NCBI GenBank assembly: GCA_019635635.1
Contig: JAHBZB010000001.1
Location: forward strand, 1,116,001 to 1,180,000
Direction: 5' to 3'
DNA length: 64,000 bases
DNA from: Xanthobacteraceae bacterium
GTDB lineage: Bacteria > Pseudomonadota > Alphaproteobacteria > Rhizobiales > Xanthobacteraceae
The position numbers and the translations under genes are program-made. A model generated the notes under the pieces. It saw only the letters and a program-made list of their open reading frames with translations. It was not told where the DNA came from and did no database searches. Each line of letters begins with the position of its first letter. Position 1 is the stretch's first letter. This document shows, one piece after another, positions 19,229 to 28,824 of this stretch.

Positions 19229-22200
19229 CTAGCTGGCCTTCGCGAAGTAGCTTTGCAGCGCCCGGACCTCGAGATCACCGGCCAGATAGGCCTTGATGCC
19301 CTGCGCCGCAGCAACGGCTCCTGCCAGCGTGGTGTAATAGGGCACTTTATGCAAGAGGGCGGCCCGGCGCAGGCTTCGGCTGTCCGCAAGGGCCTGCGCG
19401 CCCTCGGTCGTATTGAAGACCAGTTGCACCTCGCCGTTGGTAATCGCGTCGACGATGTGCGGGCGGCCTTCCAGCACCTTGTTGATCTTCTCGGCCGGCA
19501 AGCCCTGTTCTTTCAGGTAACGGAGCGTGCCCGAGGTCGCGATCAGCTTGAAGCCGAGTTCGGAAAGGGTCTTGAGCGACGGCAGGATGCGCGCCTTGTC
19601 ACTGTCCTTTACCGACACGAAGACGGTGCCCTTGCGCGGCAGCTGCGTGCCGCCGCCGAGCTGGCTCTTTGCGAAGGCGACCGCGTAGTCCTTATCCAGT
19701 CCCATGACTTCGCCGGTCGAGCGCATTTCCGGCCCGAGCACGGTGTCGACGCCGGGGAAGCGCGCGAACGGGAAGACCGCTTCCTTGACTGCGATGTGGT
19801 CGACTTTCGGCGCTTTCACGCCTTTCACCTTCTGCACGCCCGCCATCACGAGAGATGCGATTTTCGCGACCGGAATGCCGATGGTTTTTGCCACGAACGG
19901 TACGGTGCGCGAGGCGCGCGGGTTCACTTCGAGGACGTACACTTTGCCGTCCTTGATCGCGTATTGCACGTTCATCAGCCCGCCGACTTTGAGCGCCAGC
20001 GCCAGCGCGCGCGTTTCATCCTCGAGCTGCTTGATGGTCTTCGCATCGAGCGAATGCGTGGGGAGCGAGCAGGCGGAATCGCCGGAGTGAATGCCGGCTT
20101 CCTCGATGTGCTCCATGATACCGGCGACGAATACGGTTTCGCCGTCGGCGAGCGCATCGACGTCGACTTCGATCGCGTCGGAGAGATAACGGTCGATCAA
20201 GACCGGGCTTTTGCCCGAAACGACGACCGCTTCCTTCATGTAGCGCTCGAGCTGGGTCGCGTCGTGTACGATTTCCATGGCGCGGCCACCGAGCACGTAA
20301 GACGGGCGGATCACGACCGGATAGCCGATCTTCTCGACGATCTCGCGCGCTTCCTTGGTCGATTTCGCAATGCCGTTTTCCGGCTGCAATAGATCGAGCT
20401 TTTCGAGCAGCTTCTTGAAGCGGTCGCGGTCTTCGGCGAGATCGATCGCGTCGGGCGAAGTGCCGAGAATCTTCACGTCGGCTTTTTCCAGCGCGTCGGC
20501 GAGTTTCAGCGGCGTCTGGCCGCCGAACTGCACGATCGTGCCATGCAGTTCGCCGTTGGTGCGCTCGCGGTCGAGAATTTCGATCACGTCCTCGCCGGTG
20601 AGCGGCTCGAAATAGAGGCGATCCGAGGTGTCGTAGTCGGTCGAAACCGTTTCGGGATTGCAATTGATCATGATGGTTTCGAAACCGGCGTCGCGCAGCG
20701 CAAAGGCGGCGTGACAGCAGCAGTAATCGAACTCGATACCCTGGCCGATGCGGTTCGGGCCGCCGCCGAGGATCGCGACTTTCTTCTTATCTGAAACCTT
20801 CGCCTCGTCGGCGGGCGCACCCGCGAACGGCTGCTCGTAGGTCGAATACATATAGGCGGTGGGGGAGGCGAATTCGGCGGCGCAAGTGTCGATGCGCTTG
20901 TAAACCGGCCGCACGTTGAGCGCGCGGCGCTTCTTCGCGACTTCCGCCTCGCTCATGTTCGTGAGCTTCGCGAGGCGCGCATCGGAGAAGCCGTTGGCTT
21001 TCAGCATCCGCATCGGCCCTGCGGTGGTGGGCAGGCCCTTTTCCTTCACTTCGGCTTCCAGATCGACGATGGCGCGAAGCTGTTCCAGGAACCACGGGTC
21101 GATCTTGCAGGCGGTGAAGATTTCCTCGTTGGTGGTGCCGAGCCGCATGGCCTGCACGACTTTCAAGAGTCGATCCGGCGTCGGGCGGCCGAGGGCCGCG
21201 CGGATCGCGTTCTTGTCGTCGTCCTGCCCTAGGCCTTCGATCTCGATTTCGTCGAGACCCGAGAGACCGGTTTCGAGCGAGCGCAGCGCCTTCTGCAAGC
21301 TTTCGCGGAAGGTGCGGCCGATCGCCATGGCTTCGCCGACCGACTTCATCGAGGTCGTCAGCACGTTGAAGTTCGGGTCGCTCGACGGGAATTTCTCAAA
21401 AGCGAAGCGCGGAATTTTCGTGACCACGTAGTCGATGGTCGGCTCGAACGAAGCGGGGGTCGCGCCGCCGGTGATGTCGTTCGCGATTTCATCGAGCGTG
21501 TAGCCGACCGCGAGTTTCGCCGCGACCTTCGCGATCGGAAATCCGGTGGCTTTGGAGGCGAGCGCCGACGAGCGCGACACGCGCGGATTCATTTCAATGA
21601 CGATCAGGCGGCCATCGGCGGGATTCACCGCGAACTGCACGTTGGAGCCGCCGGTTTCGACGCCGATCTCGCGCAAGACCGCGATCGAGGCATCGCGCAT
21701 GATCTGGTATTCTTTGTCGGTCAGCGTGAGCGCGGGCGCGACGGTAATCGAGTCGCCCGTGTGCACGCCCATCGGGTCGAGGTTCTCGATCGAGCAGATG
21801 ATGATGCAGTTGTCCTTTTTGTCGCGGACAACCTCCATCTCGTATTCTTTCCAGCCGAGCACTGACTCTTCGATCAGCACTTCGCTGGTCGGCGAGGCGT
21901 CGATGCCGCGCTCGACGATGTCGAGAAATTCGTCGCGGTTGTAAGCGATGCCGCCGCCGGTGCCGCCCATGGTGAAGGACGGGCGGATGATCGCGGGCAG
22001 GCCGATTTCCTTGAGCGCATCGAGCGCCTGACCGAGCGTCTTGATCTGGATCGATTTCGGCGACTCGAGGCCGATCTTGGTCATGGCCTCGCGGAAGCGT
22101 TCGCGGTCTTCGGCCTTGTCGATGGCATCCGCCGTCGCGCCGATCATCTCGACGTTATATTTTTCGAGTACGCCCATCTTGCGCAAGCTAAGCGCGGTGT

Positions 22201-22489
22201 TGAGCGCGGTCTGGCCGCCCATCGTCGGGAGCAGCGCGTCGGGGCGCTCCTTCTCGATGATCTTGGCGACGATCTCCGGCGTGATCGGCTCGATATAGGT
22301 GGCGTCGGCCAATTCCGGGTCGGTCATGATCGTCGCCGGATTGGAGTTCACCAGAATGATCCGGTAGCCCTCTTCTTTCAGGGCCTTGCACGCCTGCGTG
22401 CCGGAATAGTCGAATTCGCAGGCCTGACCGATCACGATGGGACCGGCGCCGACGATCAAGATGGATTTTATGTCCGTGCGTTTGGGCAT
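19229..22489 (-). CDS. carB: carbamoyl-phosphate synthase large subunit
   Basis: The 1086-residue protein has two ATP-grasp halves (each with a pre-ATP-grasp motif such as [20 protein letters not shown] and [20 protein letters not shown]), an oligomerisation domain between, and a C-terminal MGS-like allosteric domain from about residue 945. With CarA it makes carbamoyl phosphate from bicarbonate, glutamine-derived ammonia and two ATP, for arginine and pyrimidine synthesis. carA is not adjacent but 6.3 kb away at 28825. The ATG at 22487-22489 overlaps the stop codon of a 26-codon leader ORF (TGATG), which suggests translational coupling and attenuation. Confidence 0.96.
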   Translation of the reverse strand: MPKRTDIKSILIVGAGPIVIGQACEFDYSGTQACKALKEEGYRIILVNSNPATIMTDPELADATYIEPITPEIVAKIIEKERPDALLPTMGGQTALNTALSLRKMGVLEKYNVEMIGATADAIDKAEDRERFREAMTKIGLESPKSIQIKTLGQALDALKEIGLPAIIRPSFTMGGTGGGIAYNRDEFLDIVERGIDASPTSEVLIEESVLGWKEYEMEVVRDKKDNCIIICSIENLDPMGVHTGDSITVAPALTLTDKEYQIMRDASIAVLREIGVETGGSNVQFAVNPADGRLIVIEMNPRVSRSSALASKATGFPIAKVAAKLAVGYTLDEIANDITGGATPASFEPTIDYVVTKIPRFAFEKFPSSDPNFNVLTTSMKSVGEAMAIGRTFRESLQKALRSLETGLSGLDEIEIEGLGQDDDKNAIRAALGRPTPDRLLKVVQAMRLGTTNEEIFTACKIDPWFLEQLRAIVDLEAEVKEKGLPTTAGPMRMLKANGFSDARLAKLTNMSEAEVAKKRRALNVRPVYKRIDTCAAEFASPTAYMYSTYEQPFAGAPADEAKVSDKKKVAILGGGPNRIGQGIEFDYCCCHAAFALRDAGFETIMINCNPETVSTDYDTSDRLYFEPLTGEDVIEILDRERTNGELHGTIVQFGGQTPLKLADALEKADVKILGTSPDAIDLAEDRDRFKKLLEKLDLLQPENGIAKSTKEAREIVEKIGYPVVIRPSYVLGGRAMEIVHDATQLERYMKEAVVVSGKSPVLIDRYLSDAIEVDVDALADGETVFVAGIMEHIEEAGIHSGDSACSLPTHSLDAKTIKQLEDETRALALALKVGGLMNVQYAIKDGKVYVLEVNPRASRTVPFVAKTIGIPVAKIASLVMAGVQKVKGVKAPKVDHIAVKEAVFPFARFPGVDTVLGPEMRSTGEVMGLDKDYAVAFAKSQLGGGTQLPRKGTVFVSVKDSDKARILPSLKTLSELGFKLIATSGTLRYLKEQGLPAEKINKVLEGRPHIVDAITNGEVQLVFNTTEGAQALADSRSLRRAALLHKVPYYTTLAGAVAAAQGIKAYLAGDLEVRALQSYFAKAS

Positions 22490-22569
22490 CAGCTCTTGAA
22501 CACTTCCCAGCCTCGCGAAAGCAGAATGAGGGCACAAAAAAAGGCCGCGCGGTCGCGCGTCCTTTCCAT
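22489..22569 (-). CDS. putative carB leader peptide (26 aa)
   Basis: An ATG at 22567-22569 opens a 26-codon frame ending in TGA at 22489-22491; the last base of that stop is the first base of the carB ATG. The peptide begins [11 protein letters not shown], with three Arg codons among the first seven, and ends GWEVFKS. An intrinsic terminator lies inside the frame, its U-run encoding part of Phe-Phe-Cys. The weak point is the initiation site: GAGG touches the ATG with no spacer. The arrangement resembles the E. coli pyrBI leader, whose frame also crosses the attenuator and stops near the first gene. Confidence 0.55.
   Translation of the reverse strand: MERTRDRAAFFCALILLSRGWEVFKS
22536..22565 (-). 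terminator. attenuator-like terminator inside the carB leader
   Basis: On the minus strand AAAGG (22565-22561) pairs with CCTTT (22544-22540), and six further G-C pairs follow after one mismatch. A seven-T run (22542-22536) comes directly after the hairpin. It lies 47 bases before the carB start codon and inside the leader ORF, so it would stop most transcripts unless a ribosome prevents folding. Confidence 0.72.
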
Positions 22570-22803
22570 CCTCGCGGAAGCACGGAGCGAAAGCAGGCCC
22601 GCGGCTGGCCGGGGTCTTAGACCAGATTCGAGGGTCAAGGGAAGCCTAAAGAACGCCGCCCACAGGCCGCTTTTCGAGCAGTCGGGACGCGATTTGCGGA
22701 ACCGCGAAACACAGTGATTTTACTGCGAAAAATGCGTCTCCCCATTGAGGGGGAATAGCCCCTGCGACACACTGGGCGTCCTGCTGGAATGGGGAAGCCC
22801 GAA

Positions 22804-23376
22804 ATGCGCTGGGACTGGGTTGCCTACGGCGTCATCGCCGTCGTGCTGATCTACATCGTCGTCGTCTTCAACCGGCTGATCCGCCAGCGCAACGTGGTGC
22901 GCGAGGCCTGGAGCGGCATCGACGTGCAATTGAAGCGCCGCACCGATCTGGTGCCGGCGCTGGTCGAGACGGTGAAGGGCTATGCGACTCACGAGCGTTC
23001 TTTGCTCGAGGAAGTCACCGCGAAACGCGCGATGAGCCTGGATGCGCAGGCGCAGGGTAACGTAGCGCAGAACGCGCAAGCCACGCAGCAGCTCGGTTCG
23101 GCGGTCGGGCGGCTGATCGCGGTCGCGGAGGCTTACCCGCAACTGAAAGCCAACGAGAATTTTCTTAAATTGCAGGAGCAACTCTCCGAGATCGAGGAGC
23201 AGCTTCAATATGCGCGGCGCTATTACAACGGCGCGGTGCGCAATCTCAACATCTCGATCCAGTCGTTTCCGGATTTGCTGATCGCCAAACCGCTCGGCTT
23301 CTCCGAACAGCCGTTCTTCGAGCTTGAAGATTCGCAGCGCGCGAACCCGAACATCTCGTTCCAGCAGGGAGCCTGA
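22804..23376 (+). CDS. LemA family protein
   Basis: The 190-residue protein has one N-terminal membrane helix (residues 5-22) and a long helical domain facing the cytosol or periplasm. Family hallmarks are NRLIRQRNVVREAWSGIDVQ, LKRRTDLVPALVETVKGYAT, and the C-terminal YARRYYNGAVRNLN followed by FPDLLIAKPLGF. The role of LemA is not well established. Genes for LemA are often next to DUF2207 or TPM-domain genes, as here with two DUF2207 genes directly downstream. The ATG at 22804 with GGGGAAG upstream is preferred over the ATG at 22789, which lacks a site. Confidence 0.87.
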   Translation: MRWDWVAYGVIAVVLIYIVVVFNRLIRQRNVVREAWSGIDVQLKRRTDLVPALVETVKGYATHERSLLEEVTAKRAMSLDAQAQGNVAQNAQATQQLGSAVGRLIAVAEAYPQLKANENFLKLQEQLSEIEEQLQYARRYYNGAVRNLNISIQSFPDLLIAKPLGFSEQPFFELEDSQRANPNISFQQGA

Positions 23377-23378
23377 AC

Positions 23379-25274
23379 ATGCGCCGCATATTGATCGCCG
23401 CACTCCTTCTGCTTTCCGCGCAGGTTTCTGCGTTCGCGCAGGAGCGCATCATCAATTTCGTCAGCGACGTGCGCGTGCTGACCAATGGCGATCTCGACGT
23501 CACCGAGACGATCACGATTCAGGCCGAGGGCAGCCAGTTCAGGCGCGGCATCTTCCGCGACTTCCCGACGAGCTACCGCAACCGCAACGGCACGCTGGTC
23601 AAGGTCGGCTTCGACGTGATTTCGGTGACGCGCGACGGGCGGAGCGAGCCTTACAAGACGGAAAGTTATTCGAACGGTGTGCGCACGCGCATCGGCGACG
23701 CGAACGTGTTCATTCCGCGCGGGCCGCACACCTACACGATCCGTTACCGCACCACGCGGCAGGTCGGCTTCTTCGAGAAATTCGACGAGTTGTACTGGAA
23801 CGCGACCGGCAACGGCTGGAATTTCTATATCGACAGCGCGGAAGCGCGGATCACGTTGCCCGAAGGCGCGCAGATCGGCCAGAACGCGCTTTATACCGGC
23901 CTGCAAGGGGCGACCGGCAAGGACGCGCAGGTCGTCGAGCAGACGCGCAATCGTATCGTCTGGCGCACGACGCGCCGCCTGCCGCCGCAGAACGGGCTTA
24001 CCGTCGCGGTCGCGTGGCAGAAGGGCATCGTCTCGCCGCCGAATGCCGCGCAAGCCGCGAGCTATTTCCTACAGGACAACCTGCCGATCCTCGCGGCGCT
24101 GATCGGCCTGATCGGTGTCGGCTTTTATTATCTTTCGACCTGGATGCGGGTCGGACGCGATCCGGCCGCAGGTACGATCATTCCGCTATTCGGTCCGCCG
24201 AACGACATGTCGCCGGCGGCGGTGCGCTATATCGATCAACTGAGTTTCGACAACCGCGCCTTCACCGCGGCGATCGTCGATCTCGGCGTGAAGGGGCATC
24301 TTACGCTTTCGGAGACGCCTACATTTTCGCAGATCTCGTCACGCGCCGGCGGGCAGAAACTCGATTCGCCGGAAGAGAGATTGCGGCAGCATCTGTTTGC
24401 GGGCGGAAACTCGGTTGCGTTGACGCAATCCAACCACACCATCATCGGCGGCGCCAAGACCGCGCTCGAAGGCGAACTTTCCTCCGCATACAACGGCAAG
24501 CTGTTCGCGAATAATTTCGGCTGGTCGTTTCTCGGCTTCTTCCTCGCGATCATCGCGATCGGTGCGATTCTGTTTGCGATCGGCTCGACCAAGAGCGGAG
24601 ACGAAGTCGCGGCGGGCATGGTCGGAACGCTCATTGCAGGCGGCGTGATGCTGGTTGCGAATTTCCTGATCATGGCGGGCTTCACCTCGCATAAGACGAT
24701 CAACGGCTGGAACATCACTGGCGTTATTCTCTGGCTCGCGGCGGCGGCGGGCGGGCTCGCGCTGATGTACGGGCTCGGCGGCGGCATCAACCTCAACCTG
24801 ATGTTGCCCGCGCTCGCGGCCTGGGTGATCGAAGCGATCGCGATGTATTCGTTCTACTGGCTGAAAGCGCCGAGCGTGGAAGGCCAGCAGATCCGCGACC
24901 GGATCTCGGGCTTCCGCGAATATCTCTCGGTCGCGGAAGAAGACCGGCTCAACACGATGAACCCGCCGAAGAAGACGCCGGAATTGTTCGAGAAATTCCT
25001 GCCCTACGCGATCGCGCTCGACTGCGAGAACGCCTGGGGCAAGAAATTCGCGGGCGTGCTGGCGGCGGCCGCCGCTGCGGGGGCTGCGGGCTATGCCTGG
25101 TATCACGGCAATCGCGACTGGAGCCGTGATCCGGCGGGATTCTCGAGCCACCTCGGAAGCACGGTTGCGGCGGCGATCTCGTCGGCTTCGACCGCGCCGG
25201 GTTCCTCCAGCGGCTCGGGCGGCGGCGGTTCGTCGGGCGGCGGTGGCGGTGGTGGTGGCGGCGGCGGCTGGTAA
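23379..25274 (+). CDS. DUF2207 membrane protein (first of two tandem copies)
   Basis: The 631-residue protein has a signal peptide (ending QVSAFAQ), an extracytoplasmic beta domain (INFVSDVRVLTNGDLDVTET, later TTRQVGFFEKFDELYWNATG), a first membrane helix near residue 235, further helices around 385-490, and a cytosolic helical part. The C-terminus is almost pure Gly/Ser and ends in Trp. This is the DUF2207 family, of unknown function, common beside LemA. It starts 2 bases after the lemA stop. The next gene is a paralogue with the same domain order. Confidence 0.85.
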   Translation: MRRILIAALLLLSAQVSAFAQERIINFVSDVRVLTNGDLDVTETITIQAEGSQFRRGIFRDFPTSYRNRNGTLVKVGFDVISVTRDGRSEPYKTESYSNGVRTRIGDANVFIPRGPHTYTIRYRTTRQVGFFEKFDELYWNATGNGWNFYIDSAEARITLPEGAQIGQNALYTGLQGATGKDAQVVEQTRNRIVWRTTRRLPPQNGLTVAVAWQKGIVSPPNAAQAASYFLQDNLPILAALIGLIGVGFYYLSTWMRVGRDPAAGTIIPLFGPPNDMSPAAVRYIDQLSFDNRAFTAAIVDLGVKGHLTLSETPTFSQISSRAGGQKLDSPEERLRQHLFAGGNSVALTQSNHTIIGGAKTALEGELSSAYNGKLFANNFGWSFLGFFLAIIAIGAILFAIGSTKSGDEVAAGMVGTLIAGGVMLVANFLIMAGFTSHKTINGWNITGVILWLAAAAGGLALMYGLGGGINLNLMLPALAAWVIEAIAMYSFYWLKAPSVEGQQIRDRISGFREYLSVAEEDRLNTMNPPKKTPELFEKFLPYAIALDCENAWGKKFAGVLAAAAAAGAAGYAWYHGNRDWSRDPAGFSSHLGSTVAAAISSASTAPGSSSGSGGGGSSGGGGGGGGGGGW

Positions 25275-25287
25275 TCCGCCGCTTCGC

Positions 25288-27252
25288 ATGATCCGCAAAT
25301 TTCTTCTTTCGCTGTTTTCGCTCGCGTTCGTTGCGGCGCTGAGCGGTGCCGCGCAAGGCTACGAGACCATCCGCCGTTTCGACAGCGACGTGGTGGTGCA
25401 GACCAACGGCGATCTCGACGTCACCGAGGAAATCACGGTCGCGTCGGAGTTGCGCGAAATCCGCCGCGGCATCCTGCGTGATTTCCCCACTACCTATTAC
25501 CTGCCGGGCGGTCAGCGTGTCGTGGTCGGCTTCGACGTGCTTTCGGTGAAGCGCGACGGCAAGGACGAGCATTATTCGGTCGAAAGCCTCGCCAACGGTA
25601 AGCGCATCCGCATCGGCAGCGGCTCGGTGCTCCTGACCCGGGGCGATCACACCTATACGATCAAATACCGCACCACGCGGCAGGTCGGCTTCTTCGCCGA
25701 CGTTGACGAACTTTACTGGAACGTGACCGGCACGGGCTGGAGCTTTCCGATCGAGGAAGCGGTCGCGACGATCCGCTTGCCGCAAGGCGCGCAGATTCAG
25801 AAGCGCGCGTTCTACACCGGCCCGCAAGGCGAGAAGGGACAGGACGCCCGCGTGGTCGGCGAGAACGGCAACGTCATCGTGTTCCGCACCACCAAGCGGC
25901 TCGGCACGCGCAACGGGCTCACCGTTTCGGTCGCGTGGCAGAAGGGCATCGTGTCGCCCCCAGGGCGCTATCTGCGCACGGTCTATCTGATCTTCGACAA
26001 CATCGCGGCGTCGCTTTCGATCTTTGGCTTCCTGATCGTCTTTTTTTATTTCTTCTATCAATGGGTGCGCTACGGCCGCGATCCGGCGAAAAGCACGATC
26101 ATTCCGCAATTCGAGCCGCCGGCCGGCATGTCGGCGGCGGGCATGCGTTTCGTCGACAGATATGCCGCCTACGACAACAAGACCTTCACTGCTGCGATCG
26201 TCGAACTGGGCGTGAAAGGGCATTTGAAGATCGTCGAGAAGGACAATGTCACGAGCGTCGAGCGGCGCGACGGCGGCAAGGCGATCTCCGACGACGAGGC
26301 CGCGGTGAAGCGCCACTTCTTTCCGAAAGACAAGAAAGGCACGCTCGAACTCAGGAGGGAAAACCACGCGCGCATCGGCGGCGCGAACGATGCGCTGAAA
26401 GAGAACCTGAAGCGGCTCTATGGCGGCTATTTCCGCGACAATCTCGGAAAATGGTGGCTCGGTCTGTTGCTGACCTTGTTCGCGGTGGTGCTGACGCTGG
26501 TCGGCATCGCCGTGCAGTTTCCGAGCCGTTACGCAGCGGATGCCTTCATCGGCACGCTCCTGCCCATCATTCCGCTCTTGCTTGCGTCGTTCGCGCTGAA
26601 CAACGGCTTCACGTCGCGGACCGACAACGGTTTCCTGCTCGGCATCGGCTTTCTGTTCGGGATCGTGCCGGCAGCGCTTGGGCTGTTCTACGTTTGGAAA
26701 AGCGTCGATGGGCCGGTCGAACTCCTTCCGACGGTCTGCGCGTTCGCGTCCACCATGCTCTGCGCGTTCTATCTCGAATGGATGGAAGCGCCGACCAAAG
26801 AAGGCCGCAAGGCGCTCGACGATATCGAGGGCGTGCGCGAATACCTGATCACGGGCGGCGAGGGGCCGCGGCTGGAAGCGCTCAACCCGCCGCAGCGCAC
26901 ACCGGAATTGTTCGAGCGCATGCTGCCATATGCAATCGCGCTCGACGTCGAAAATACCTGGGCGGAAAAATTCAAGGATGTGTTGGCGGCTGCTGCGGCA
27001 GGTGCCGCCGCGACCGCGGCCACCGCTTCGGCGATGTCGTGGTATTCGGGCAACCGCGACTGGGGCCGCGATGCCGGCGGCGTAACGAGCGCGGTCGCGT
27101 CGAGCCTGACGGTGTCGGTAGCGTCCTCCTCGTCGGCGCCGGGAACGAGCAGCACCTATTCCAGTTCGTCGAGCTCGGATTTTTCGAGCAGCAGCTCGGG
27201 CGGCGGGTCTTCGGGCGGTGGCGGTGGTGGAGGCGGCGGCAGCGGTTGGTAA
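25288..27252 (+). CDS. DUF2207 membrane protein (second tandem copy)
   Basis: The 654-residue protein repeats the plan of its upstream neighbour: signal peptide (residues 1-27), the beta domain with RRFDSDVVVQTNGDLDVTEE and TTRQVGFFADVDELYWNVTG, a membrane helix near residue 240, more helices around 390-490, and a Ser/Gly-rich tail ending SGW. The two are clearly a tandem duplication that has diverged most in the membrane and C-terminal parts. The ATG at 25288, 13 bases after the previous stop, puts the signal peptide first; the longer upstream frame is the neighbour's Gly-rich tail in another phase. It converges on the gene at 27253 with no spacer. Confidence 0.85.
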   Translation: MIRKFLLSLFSLAFVAALSGAAQGYETIRRFDSDVVVQTNGDLDVTEEITVASELREIRRGILRDFPTTYYLPGGQRVVVGFDVLSVKRDGKDEHYSVESLANGKRIRIGSGSVLLTRGDHTYTIKYRTTRQVGFFADVDELYWNVTGTGWSFPIEEAVATIRLPQGAQIQKRAFYTGPQGEKGQDARVVGENGNVIVFRTTKRLGTRNGLTVSVAWQKGIVSPPGRYLRTVYLIFDNIAASLSIFGFLIVFFYFFYQWVRYGRDPAKSTIIPQFEPPAGMSAAGMRFVDRYAAYDNKTFTAAIVELGVKGHLKIVEKDNVTSVERRDGGKAISDDEAAVKRHFFPKDKKGTLELRRENHARIGGANDALKENLKRLYGGYFRDNLGKWWLGLLLTLFAVVLTLVGIAVQFPSRYAADAFIGTLLPIIPLLLASFALNNGFTSRTDNGFLLGIGFLFGIVPAALGLFYVWKSVDGPVELLPTVCAFASTMLCAFYLEWMEAPTKEGRKALDDIEGVREYLITGGEGPRLEALNPPQRTPELFERMLPYAIALDVENTWAEKFKDVLAAAAAGAAATAATASAMSWYSGNRDWGRDAGGVTSAVASSLTVSVASSSSAPGTSSTYSSSSSSDFSSSSSGGGSSGGGGGGGGGSGW

Positions 27253-27960
27253 TCAGCCCGCCAGCGCCGCGTTCTTCTGCGCGCGGAAGGCCATGCGGCC
27301 CTGATTGTGCCCGAGGTTCGGGCGAAGCCGCGCGGCGTCATAGCCTGCGTCGGCAAGCAGCTTCAGCATTTCCGCTTCCGCGTAGGTCGTAAGCCCGAGT
27401 TGCGCGCGCAGCTTGCGATAGTCGGAGAGCGTGGTCTTCACGAGGCCGATGAAGGCCGCGGTGAGAAAGCCGTTCTTGCGCGCGAAATTCAGGAGCGACA
27501 GCGCGTCCGCGAGCGCGCTCTGTTTCGGGTCGATGATATCGGCAAGCACCAGTGCGCCGCCCGGCGCGAGCAAACGCCGCCACACCTTCAGGAGCGCGAG
27601 CAGTTCGTTGCGCTTCAGATATTGCAGCAGCGAATTTGCGACGATGAGATCGAGACTTTCCGGCTCCATGGCCGCGACCTCTTCCGGCGTCACGACCGCG
27701 ATGTTCGCGATTTTGCCGAAGCGCTCTTGCAGACGTGTGCGAACGGTCGGTGCCGCCTCACAGAGATAAAGTGTCGCGCAATGCGCCGCGATTTTATCGG
27801 CATGCAGCGCTTCGCCGCAGCCATAGTCGAGCACGCGGGCGGCTTTCGACGGCACGAGGCGCACGATGTCGCTTGCGATGTTCGCGTAATGCACGTCGAA
27901 GTGGCGGGCATTGACGTAAATCGGGTGATCGGAGTCCCAGTACGAAATCCAGTCGCGCAT
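27253..27960 (-). CDS. class I SAM-dependent methyltransferase
   Basis: The 235-residue protein has a Rossmann-like methyltransferase domain: motif I ARVLDYGCGEALHADKIA (SAM binding), an acidic residue after TLYLCEAAPT, and LDLIVANSLLQYL as motif IV. The later LLAPGGALVLADIID is typical of the fold. The N-terminus starts MRDWISYWDSDHPIYVNARH. The substrate is unknown. The start at 27958-27960 is preferred because the upstream frame has no family similarity and would run over the divergent gene at 28037. Confidence 0.78.
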   Translation of the reverse strand: MRDWISYWDSDHPIYVNARHFDVHYANIASDIVRLVPSKAARVLDYGCGEALHADKIAAHCATLYLCEAAPTVRTRLQERFGKIANIAVVTPEEVAAMEPESLDLIVANSLLQYLKRNELLALLKVWRRLLAPGGALVLADIIDPKQSALADALSLLNFARKNGFLTAAFIGLVKTTLSDYRKLRAQLGLTTYAEAEMLKLLADAGYDAARLRPNLGHNQGRMAFRAQKNAALAG

Positions 27961-28036
27961 GCCCGTGACAATTCCGATTGGCGGGGGTGACGCCGACCGG
28001 ATAGCATGGCGCGAGCGATTCACGAAAGGATGGCCC

Positions 28037-28531
28037 ATGCTATTCCGGGCCCTGATGCTTGCGGCGGCGATGACGACGGCGGTTCCCGCCGCTGCGTTCG
28101 AGGCCGAACTGCTCGGCAAGCGCGACGTCGACCTGCCGCAATACAAGAGCGAGCAGGGGATGATCCTGTTCGACGAAAAGGGTGCGCAGACCGAGTTCGC
28201 GATCGACTACGGCAGCTACAAGAAAAACCGCGTGCTGTTGCTCATGCGCGATACCGGCGCGCGCACCGAGACGGATTCGACCATTTTCGAGATTCTCCAG
28301 GTCGTGCGCGTCACCAAGCCGAAGGGCATGGATCTCTACAGCGTCGGCTGTTACCTGCGGCCCGCGACCGAGGCGCCGGAGGGCCAATATGTGCTGGCCT
28401 ATGCGCGCTTCACGCCGGAGGGTAACGGCGTGCCGAGCGCAATCAGCGGCGGCTGGATGTTCGACTGGAACACGAGGCGCATCGTGAGCGTGCCCTCGCA
28501 GAAAATCGATTGCAGGGAACCGGGTGATTGA
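28037..28531 (+). CDS. hypothetical secreted protein
   Basis: The 164-residue protein has a signal peptide (MLFRALMLAAAMTTAVPAAA) and a predicted beta-rich mature part containing a few Cys (VGCYLRPA, IDCREPG) that could form a disulfide. I do not recognise the family. The ATG at 28037 is preceded by GAAAGGA. It is divergent from the methyltransferase and its 3' end lies 40 bases before the small Cys-rich gene, reading the same way. Confidence 0.6.
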   Translation: MLFRALMLAAAMTTAVPAAAFEAELLGKRDVDLPQYKSEQGMILFDEKGAQTEFAIDYGSYKKNRVLLLMRDTGARTETDSTIFEILQVVRVTKPKGMDLYSVGCYLRPATEAPEGQYVLAYARFTPEGNGVPSAISGGWMFDWNTRRIVSVPSQKIDCREPGD

Positions 28532-28571
28532 GGCCCGCGTTGCTCCCTCATCCAGCATGAGGAGAAGCGCG

Positions 28572-28805
28572 ATGGCTGCCTGTCACACCTGCGGAAATGA
28601 CTACGACAAGTCGTTTGAAGTCGTTCATTCCGGCAAGACCTTCACCTTCGACAGTTTCGAATGTGCGATCCAGGCGCTCGCGCCGACCTGCGCGCATTGC
28701 AAATGCCGTATCATCGGCCACGGCCTCGAGGCTGGCGAGAAGTTCTATTGCTGCGACCACTGCGCGGAGAAATCCGGCGTGAAGGGGCTGAAAGATCGGA
28801 TTTGA
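28572..28805 (+). CDS. small Cys-rich zinc-binding protein (prokaryotic metallothionein-like)
   Basis: The 77-residue protein has three groups of metal ligands: ACHTCGNDYDKSF at the N-terminus, TCAHCKCRIIGHG in the middle, and YCCDHCAEKSG near the end. The spacing fits two zinc sites. Similar short proteins are annotated as prokaryotic metallothionein; whether it stores metal or is a structural zinc ribbon is not clear. The ATG at 28572 follows AGGAGA by about six bases, a strong start. It converges on carA. Confidence 0.72.
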   Translation: MAACHTCGNDYDKSFEVVHSGKTFTFDSFECAIQALAPTCAHCKCRIIGHGLEAGEKFYCCDHCAEKSGVKGLKDRI

Positions 28806-28824
28806 GCGAGCGCTGTTTAAGCGC

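Noticed and set aside
22570-22680. Sigma-70 promoter for carB at the TTGACC box near 22640
   Set aside because: A TTGACC-like -35 is visible on the minus strand, but I found no -10 at the right distance, so I do not list it.
25205-25271. G-rich repetitive stretch, possible microsatellite
   Set aside because: It is the in-frame Gly/Ser coding tail of the DUF2207 protein, and the same type of tail occurs in the paralogue.
24949-26367. 472-codon open frame on the minus strand
   Set aside because: It is antisense to the two DUF2207 genes, whose frames match a known family; the minus frame has no recognisable domain.
25935-27392. 485-codon open frame on the plus strand
   Set aside because: It overlaps the second DUF2207 gene in another phase and gives an Arg-rich product of shadow type.
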